Below are positions 32,591 through 37,945 of a stretch of DNA of 37,945 nt, piece by piece. Location of the stretch: contig JAKAQS010000008.1 of NCBI GenBank assembly GCA_021819585.1, forward strand, positions 1 to 37,945, in the 5' to 3' direction. The notes under the pieces were generated by a model, which saw only the letters and a list, made by a program, of their open reading frames with translations, made no database searches and had not been told where the DNA came from. The stretch is from Acidobacteriota bacterium (GTDB lineage Bacteria; Acidobacteriota; Terriglobia; Terriglobales; Acidobacteriaceae). Numbering within the stretch: position 1 is the stretch's first letter; the number at the start of each line of letters is the position of its first letter. The translations under genes and the position numbers were made by a program.

Positions 32591-33920
32591 GTTCAGGCTC
32601 CAATAGCTCTTCCGTATGCGGATCGTTGACGTTGATCAACGGCCGCTTGGTAAGCTCGTTCAGGTAAAAGAACATCCAGAAGGCGACCACCGCGATGGGG
32701 ACGGTGACGTAAGCCAGGATGCCGATGTTCCCGGTAATGTGCAAGTTGCCGGCCGCGTCGGGGAAGTTCGGCTCGATCAGCCAGAACATGTCGATCAGGC
32801 GCGCCAGCAGCATGAAGACGCAGACCCAGATCATCTTGGCCTTGGACCGTTTGATATCCCGCGAGAGCAGGATGCAGAACGGGATCACCCAGTGACAGAT
32901 CACATCCAGCGAGCAGATGACCCACCAGCCTCCACGAATGCGATGCAGGTACCAGGGAATCTCATCGGGCACATTGCCGGACCAGATGATGAGAAATTCG
33001 GCGAAGCAGAGGTAGATATTGAGCATCACGAAGGCGAAGGCCAGCTTGCCCAGATCATGCTGTTCGGTGGTGCGGAACATTGTCTTGATGGGCTCATAGC
33101 GCGAGAGCAGGATCAGGGTGAGGATGCCCAGCGCCAGCACCGCGTAACCCTGCGCGACCAGAAACTGCAAACCGTAGACGGTGGAATACCAGGTGACGTC
33201 CAGCGACTTGACGAAGACGATCACAAAGTCGGTCATCAGCACCACGTAGAGCAGAATCATGGGGCCGGAGAGATTTTCAAACTTCACCCGCCAGCGGTCG
33301 AAGCTGGCCGGCGTGCCGGCCAGGGGATCGTTGTCGCGCTGCACCGACCAGCGGTTCAGCAAGGTGATCACCAGGGCCATGATGCCGAGCACGATCGCCG
33401 CCTGGATCCAAGCAGAGGAGGGATTCAGCATGGTCTGCTTGGAGGTGGCCGTCAACTGCTGTTCCTGAGTCATCAAGCCGTTGTGATAGGCCCACAGCTT
33501 GGAGACGGCATCGGGGAAGGCCGCCCACTGATAAAGGTGCTTCATCAGCAGGAGGATGGGCACGAGCATGAGAATCAGCACCCAGATGGTTCGGGTCATC
33601 GCCTCCAAGGGACGGCGCAGAATCTGGCCCCACTTGCCGCCCGAAACATACTGCACCATCAGAAACGCCAGGGCCCCGCCCACGAAGTTGAAGCAGGTCA
33701 TATAGCCCATCAGATAGGCGCGCAGCAGGTGCTCCTTGCCCAGAGGAACAAAGAGGAAAACCAGCGAGAACAGGCCAAAGACCACTGCCACCGCCGCTGC
33801 GCGCGTGCGCCAGGTGGAGACCACCTGAGGAGCCGTCAGGACGCCGGGCAGCACACGCGTCGCGTGGAGCGTATGCCCCAGGGTGAGATCCGCTCCGTGA
33901 TGTTCGTTTGCCATTTCCAT
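32580..33920 (-). CDS. actF: Alternative Complex III membrane subunit ActF (quinol-binding-type, NrfD-like)
   Basis: A 446-residue, ten-helix protein. It shows the ActF pattern of small loops with conserved acidic and basic residues, e.g. YMTCFNFVGGALAFLMVQY, SLDVTWYSTVYGLQFLVAQGY and LNIYLCFAEFLIIWSGNVPDEIPWYLHR. ActF is the second NrfD-fold membrane subunit of Alternative Complex III and lines a proton path next to ActC. ATG 33914 (third residue) is an alternative start. A 91-bp gap separates it from actE. Its end overlaps the unknown gene that follows. Confidence 0.93.
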   Translation of the reverse strand: MEMANEHHGADLTLGHTLHATRVLPGVLTAPQVVSTWRTRAAAVAVVFGLFSLVFLFVPLGKEHLLRAYLMGYMTCFNFVGGALAFLMVQYVSGGKWGQILRRPLEAMTRTIWVLILMLVPILLLMKHLYQWAAFPDAVSKLWAYHNGLMTQEQQLTATSKQTMLNPSSAWIQAAIVLGIMALVITLLNRWSVQRDNDPLAGTPASFDRWRVKFENLSGPMILLYVVLMTDFVIVFVKSLDVTWYSTVYGLQFLVAQGYAVLALGILTLILLSRYEPIKTMFRTTEQHDLGKLAFAFVMLNIYLCFAEFLIIWSGNVPDEIPWYLHRIRGGWWVICSLDVICHWVIPFCILLSRDIKRSKAKMIWVCVFMLLARLIDMFWLIEPNFPDAAGNLHITGNIGILAYVTVPIAVVAFWMFFYLNELTKRPLINVNDPHTEELLEPEHAH

Positions 33921-34011
33921 GCTTCTGTCGCCTTCAGTGCTTTAGTCGCAAATCCCTGTTGTGAATCGTTGCGTTTCCATCCCTGCATCAAGTTCTGAAT
34001 CCAATCCCGCG

Positions 34012-34866
34012 TCAAGGCTGCTTGCCAAATGGCGTGCCGTTGGAGACCGGAGCGATCGGCTCGCCGCCCGAATCCCTTTGCCCGGAGTTCTGGGTTGCCT
34101 TTTGTCCATAGTGGGCTGCCGCCCCGGCTGGAGGCGTCCCCATCGGCACGCCGGGAATTCCGTTGTCCGTGCCGTTGGGTGTTCCATAGACGGCCGTCGA
34201 GGGCAGGGTCCACGGATCGGCGAAGCCGGCCGGCATGCCCAGGTCGCGGGCGATCTCGTGCAGATCCTCCACCTGCGCTCCGGCGGGAACATCATTCCGC
34301 GTGGCGTTCTGGCTCAACTGCAGGGCGCGAATATAGGCCGCCACCGCCCAGCGGTCGGCCGGCGTCAACTGCGCGGCGTAGTCCGGCATGGCGCCGTAGC
34401 CGTTGGTCATCACGGCGAAGAAGTGGCCCAGCGGCGCTTTGCGCAGGCGGTCGGTGTGGAAGTTGCCGGCCGGCCGGTAGCCACGCTGCACGATCATTCC
34501 CTCGCCGTTGCCCACCCGGGAGTGACAGGGCGTGCAGTAGATGTTGTAACGCTCCTGGCCCCGCTCCAGGGTAGCCGCGTTGAGTGGAATGGGTAGGCCA
34601 TCGCCCTCCTTGCCGTCCTCGATGCCGGTGTAGAAGTAGGTATTCTCATCCATCTGGTTGCGCGCCACGGTGTGCTCCACCTGGGGGCGCACGCTGCGGC
34701 CGGAGGCGTAGAAGGTAGTTCCCCGCTGGGGAAAGAACTTGGGCTGGTTCTGCATGTCCTGGCGGCAGCCGGAGAAGAGCAGAAGAAGAGATACCGACCC
34801 CAGCAGGGAGGCCGCTCCGGCCCGGAGGCTCATCCGATGGCTTGCATCTGGCATCGCGTATCTCAC
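34012..34866 (-). CDS. actE: Alternative Complex III monohaem cytochrome c lipoprotein ActE
   Basis: A 284-residue lipoprotein: signal helix LLGSVSLLLLF with lipobox FSGC at Cys34, then the FFPQRGTTFYASGRSVRPQVEHTVAR block typical of ActE. Haem c binds at CTPCH (Cys111, Cys114, His115), with a Met in YGAMPDY as likely distal ligand. The last 80 residues are glycine/proline-rich. The start is GTG 34866, which overlaps the TAG stop of actD (TAGTG), with GGAGG 10 bases before. ATG 34854 is an alternative. ActE passes electrons from the pentahaem ActA or the Fe-S chain toward the oxidase. Confidence 0.93.
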   Translation of the reverse strand: MRYAMPDASHRMSLRAGAASLLGSVSLLLLFSGCRQDMQNQPKFFPQRGTTFYASGRSVRPQVEHTVARNQMDENTYFYTGIEDGKEGDGLPIPLNAATLERGQERYNIYCTPCHSRVGNGEGMIVQRGYRPAGNFHTDRLRKAPLGHFFAVMTNGYGAMPDYAAQLTPADRWAVAAYIRALQLSQNATRNDVPAGAQVEDLHEIARDLGMPAGFADPWTLPSTAVYGTPNGTDNGIPGVPMGTPPAGAAAHYGQKATQNSGQRDSGGEPIAPVSNGTPFGKQP

Positions 34867-35408
34867 TAGTGCTGGACCTCCACGATCGAGATCGGAGAGC
34901 AGCTCTCCAGCAGCTTCCGGGTCTCGAGCCGATCGAACCTCGGATCGTTGGCCTCCAGACAGAGAAAGAACTTGTCTGTGGAGGCGCCGTCAGCGAAGTT
35001 GGGCGCATTGAAGAGCGGATGATAGAGCTGCGGGAGCCCGTTGAGGGCGAGCATGCCGAAGCAGGTGGAGAGGCCGGAGAACAGGATGGTCCACTCGTAG
35101 GCGGGAACCACGAAGGCCGGCCAGCTAAACAGCGGCATGGCGCGCAGGTTCAGCGGATATCCCCAGACGTTGATCCAGATCTCCAGCAGGGCTCCGGTGG
35201 TCAGGCCCATCAGGCCGCCCAGCAGGCAGATCAGAGGCACTCTGGTCTTGTGGAAGTGTAGCGCCTCCGCTGCCTCTTCCACCGGGTAAGGGGTGTAACT
35301 CTCCATGCGGCGATACCCGGCGCCATAGGCCAGCTTGGTGGCCTGCACCAGCTCACCCGGGGTATTGAACTCGGCCAGCAGGCCGTAGACTCCTTCACGC
35401 GGCGGCAT
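34866..35408 (-). CDS. actD: Alternative Complex III subunit ActD (DUF3341)
   Basis: A 180-residue protein from ATG 35408, which overlaps the actC stop as TGATG; the longer track ORF (to 35603) runs over actC in another frame. Residues 1-50 form the small cytoplasmic domain (YGLLAEFNTPGELVQATKLAYGAGYRRMESYTPYP). Two helices follow, near 58-80 and 100-126, and a C-terminal soluble segment with FFLCLEANDPRFD. This is the standard DUF3341 layout. The subunit packs against ActC and ActF on the cytoplasmic side. Confidence 0.94.
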   Translation of the reverse strand: MPPREGVYGLLAEFNTPGELVQATKLAYGAGYRRMESYTPYPVEEAAEALHFHKTRVPLICLLGGLMGLTTGALLEIWINVWGYPLNLRAMPLFSWPAFVVPAYEWTILFSGLSTCFGMLALNGLPQLYHPLFNAPNFADGASTDKFFLCLEANDPRFDRLETRKLLESCSPISIVEVQH

Positions 35409-36847
35409 CAGATCGCCTCCTGAACAACGGCTTTGGCATCTTCTCCACCTTTGCCGATCTTGGTCTGGGGAAGCATGGTTCGAAGCTCGGACATGGGAAC
35501 CATGGGGGCGAAGCGCGCAAACAGAAGGAAGAGCGTGCTGAACAGCCCCCAGGTTCCGATGAAGAGCATGTAATCCCATTTGGTGGCCCGGTAGGTGCCC
35601 CAACTGGACGGCAGGTAATCCCGGTAGAGGCTGGTCACGACGATGACGAAGCGCTCAAACCACATGCCGATGTTCACCACAAAGGAGAGGAAGAACAGGT
35701 ACGCGGCGTTGACCCGAAGCTTGCGGCTCCAAAGGGTGGTGAGCGGGATCGCGAGGTTGGTCAGGACCAGCACCCAGTAGGCCCAGCCCATGGGACCGAA
35801 CATGCGGTTCCACATCATGAAGTACTCCCAGTGGCTGGCCGAGTACCAGCTCATGAAGACCTCCATGCCGTAGCCATAACCCACAATGGAGCCGGTGGCC
35901 AGCATCACCTTGGCCATGTTGTCCAGGTGGCGCAGAGTGACCAGATCCTCCAGGTGATAAAACTTGCGGATGGGAATCGCCAGCGTCAGCACCATGGCAA
36001 AGCCGGAGTAGACCGCGCCGGCGACGAAGTAGGGAGGGAAGATGGTGGTGTGCCAGCCGGCCATGGCCGCCACCGCAAAGTCAAAGCTGATGGTGGTGTG
36101 GACCGAGAGCACCAGAGGAGTGCTCAACCCGGCCAACAGCAGCGATGCGGATTCGTAACGAATCCAGTGGCGCGTGGAGCCTCTCCAGCCCACCGCCAGC
36201 ATGCCGTAGGCGTACTTGGCCAGAGGACTCTTGGCCCGGTCCCGCAGCGTGCCGAAGTCCGGGATCATGCCCATGTACCAGAAGACGATCGAGATGGTGG
36301 CGTAGGTGGAGACCGCGAAGACGTCCCAGGCCAGAGGGCTGCGGAACTGCGGCCAGACGTTCATCGAGTTGGGATAGGGCAGCAGCCAGTAGCCCAGCCA
36401 GGGACGGCCGACGTGGAGCAGAGGGAACATCGCCGCGCAGCAGACCGCGAAGATCGTCATCGCCTCCGCAAAGCGGTTGATCGAGTTGCGCCAGGTCTGC
36501 TTGAAGAGCAGCAGGATGGCCGAGATCAGGGTTCCCGCGTGGCCGATGCCGATCCACCAGACGAAGTTGATGATGGCGAAGCCCCAGGCGCCGGGGATGG
36601 TGATGCCCCAGATACCGACGCCCTTGAGCACCAGCCAGGTGACGGCGACCACCACGCCCATGGCCACGGTTGCGGCCAGAAACAGTCCGCCCAGCCAAGC
36701 CATCGGCGTGTTGTCGGTGAGGACGATGCCCGCAACCTTCTGGGTGACGCTCTTGAACGTGTGCCCTGGAGCGATGACCGCATACTCGCCGGTACGCGGG
36801 TCAATCATCGGATCGTCGATCTCCGGAATGGGTCCTTGGGTGGCCAT
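35408..36847 (-). CDS. actC: Alternative Complex III membrane subunit ActC (NrfD/PsrC family)
   Basis: A 479-residue, ten-helix protein from ATG 36847, two bases after the actB stop; the track's 37015 start lies inside actB. The N-terminus (PMIDPRTGEYAVIAPGHTFKSVTQ) is the usual ActC pre-helix region. WWIGIGHAGTLISAILLLFKQTWRNSINRFAEAM includes the conserved His and Glu of the quinol site. WGYWLLPYPN-like and FVVNIGMWFERFVIVV segments continue the pattern. ActC oxidises menaquinol and hands electrons to the Fe-S clusters of ActB. Confidence 0.95.
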   Translation of the reverse strand: MATQGPIPEIDDPMIDPRTGEYAVIAPGHTFKSVTQKVAGIVLTDNTPMAWLGGLFLAATVAMGVVVAVTWLVLKGVGIWGITIPGAWGFAIINFVWWIGIGHAGTLISAILLLFKQTWRNSINRFAEAMTIFAVCCAAMFPLLHVGRPWLGYWLLPYPNSMNVWPQFRSPLAWDVFAVSTYATISIVFWYMGMIPDFGTLRDRAKSPLAKYAYGMLAVGWRGSTRHWIRYESASLLLAGLSTPLVLSVHTTISFDFAVAAMAGWHTTIFPPYFVAGAVYSGFAMVLTLAIPIRKFYHLEDLVTLRHLDNMAKVMLATGSIVGYGYGMEVFMSWYSASHWEYFMMWNRMFGPMGWAYWVLVLTNLAIPLTTLWSRKLRVNAAYLFFLSFVVNIGMWFERFVIVVTSLYRDYLPSSWGTYRATKWDYMLFIGTWGLFSTLFLLFARFAPMVPMSELRTMLPQTKIGKGGEDAKAVVQEAI

Positions 36848-36849
36848 GG

Positions 36850-37945
36850 TTATGCAAGCTCCGGGTTGGGGTTGATGACGCCTGCGGTGTAGGTGGTGCG
36901 AGGACGGTAGTTGAGATCCGCCAGCACCTGGTAGTCGCGCTCGGTGGCCTTGCGCTGGACCACCTTGGAGGCAGGATCGTTCAGATTGCCGAAGACCAGC
37001 GCGTCGGTGGGGCACGCCTGCTGGCAGGCGGTGAGAATCTCTCCATCGCGGATGGCGCGATTGTTCTTGTCCGCCTCGATCTTGGCCGCCTCAATGCGCT
37101 GCACGCAGTAGTTGCACTTTTCCATGACGCCGCGGGAACGCACGCTCACATCCGGATTGCGCATGAACTTTAGGCTCTCGGTGTCATAGTCCGAATACAG
37201 CAGGAAGTTGAACCGGCGCACCTTGTAGGGGCAGTTGTTGGAGCAGTAGCGGGTGCCCACGCAGCGGTTGTAGACCATCATGTTGAGGCCTTCGGGGGTG
37301 TGGATGGTCGCGCCCACCGGACAGACCTGTTCGCAGCCGGCGCTCTCGCACTGCTGGCAGTACATGGGCTGGAAGTACGCCGCGGGGGCGTGCAGATCGC
37401 CTTCAAAGTAGGTATCGATGCGGATCCATTGCATGATGCGCCCGATCTTCACCTGCTCGCGCCCCACCACCGCTATATTGTTCTCCGCGTAACAGCTCAT
37501 GATGCAGGCGTTGCAGCCGACGCAGGAGTTGAGGTCCACGGCCATCGCCCACTTGTTCTGCAGCACCTTGGTATTCAGGCCGACCAACTCGATGTGGTCA
37601 TAGCGCCAGTTGTCCGGCCAGAAGCTTTCGTCGTGGGGAACGGCTTCTCCCTGAGGGTTATAGCCGACTTTGTCCACCAGGGTGAGATCGGAGTCCTTGG
37701 TGCCCAGGTGAGCGTAGTCCGGGTTCTTGAGCGCCTCCTCGTAGGTGGCGTAGCGGATGATGGAGCGCTCAAGCGCCTCATGGCCGGCCAGCGAGTACGT
37801 ACCCTCGGTGTCCAGTTCGGTGCGCTGCAGGTCGCGCTGGGCGTAGCGTCCGCGGTGCTCGATGTTGTGTACCTTGGTGACGCACAGGTCATAGGTGCCC
37901 TTGGACCGCTCCACGCTGAGGCCGGAGGCGGAGAGCGGCTGGTCC
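36850..37945 (-). CDS. actB: Alternative Complex III iron-sulphur subunit ActB, C-terminal part (5' truncated by window edge)
   Basis: The frame stays open to the window edge, so the internal GTG 37914 is not the start. The visible 364 residues are the ferredoxin-like domain of ActB. Using track numbering, Cys131/134/137/141, Cys186/189/194/198 and Cys267/270/297/301 supply [4Fe-4S] sites. The set at Cys218/224/228 reads CVGTRYCSNNC, with threonine in place of one cysteine, matching the [3Fe-4S] site of the complex. The molybdopterin-like but cofactor-free N-terminal domain is off the edge. The fragment begins with a twin-HRG region, VHNIEHRGRYAQRD. It relays electrons from ActC to the cytochromes. 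Confidence 0.95.
   Translation of the reverse strand, partial: DQPLSASGLSVERSKGTYDLCVTKVHNIEHRGRYAQRDLQRTELDTEGTYSLAGHEALERSIIRYATYEEALKNPDYAHLGTKDSDLTLVDKVGYNPQGEAVPHDESFWPDNWRYDHIELVGLNTKVLQNKWAMAVDLNSCVGCNACIMSCYAENNIAVVGREQVKIGRIMQWIRIDTYFEGDLHAPAAYFQPMYCQQCESAGCEQVCPVGATIHTPEGLNMMVYNRCVGTRYCSNNCPYKVRRFNFLLYSDYDTESLKFMRNPDVSVRSRGVMEKCNYCVQRIEAAKIEADKNNRAIRDGEILTACQQACPTDALVFGNLNDPASKVVQRKATERDYQVLADLNYRPRTTYTAGVINPNPELA

Noticed and set aside
1-37945. CRISPR array, tRNA, rRNA, insertion sequence or prophage
   Set aside because: I saw no regularly spaced direct repeats of CRISPR size, no cloverleaf-like sequence with a TTCGA-type arm, and no transposase, integrase or phage genes.

Overview
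The window looks like chromosomal DNA from a GC-rich member of the Acidobacteriota, probably class Terriglobia (subdivision 1). This is inferred from gene content, with no database search. The pointers are a 1402-residue TonB-dependent receptor with an N-terminal carboxypeptidase-regulatory-like domain, an act (Alternative Complex III) - SCO - caa3 oxidase operon, and overall codon use. I see no phage genes, transposases, CRISPR array, tRNA or rRNA.

Left part (1-13.5 kb): the 3' end of a MATE transporter gene; a SAM-dependent O-methyltransferase; a probable azoR-doxX unit divergent from a TetR regulator, with four matching 9-bp operator-like boxes between them; a geranylgeranyl-reductase-family flavoprotein; a secreted protein with an aromatic G/Q/N/S heptad-repeat domain; a Dpp/Opp-type ABC ATPase; a metallophosphoesterase; msrA preceded by AT-rich palindromes; a HIT protein; and a two-lipoprotein cell-envelope unit (RlpA-like, then a polytopic M48 protease).

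Middle part (13.7-26.6 kb): the TonB-dependent receptor closed by a 36-nt hairpin; obgE without its usual rplU-rpmA partners; a 35-residue single-helix membrane protein; a PfkB sugar kinase; a molybdopterin oxidoreductase; a second Dpp/Opp-type ATPase, so the two ATPases of one transporter type lie 15 kb apart with no permease gene in view; a DUF971 protein; a SemiSWEET; a LOG-family protein; and a second O-methyltransferase.

Right part (26.9-37.9 kb): one long minus-strand respiratory operon read as actB(partial)-actC-actD-actE-actF - unknown one-helix protein - sco - coxB-coxA-coxC-coxD. Alternative Complex III oxidises quinol and passes electrons to the caa3-type cytochrome c oxidase. SCO supplies copper to the CuA site. 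Most gene junctions are overlaps or gaps of a few bases, which suggests coupled translation.

The most unusual items are the heptad-repeat secreted protein, with flanks that resemble a periplasmic-binding fold and a possible structured leader, and the uncharacterised one-helix protein between actF and sco. The clustered operator-like palindromes at azoR/tetR and msrA are also worth checking.
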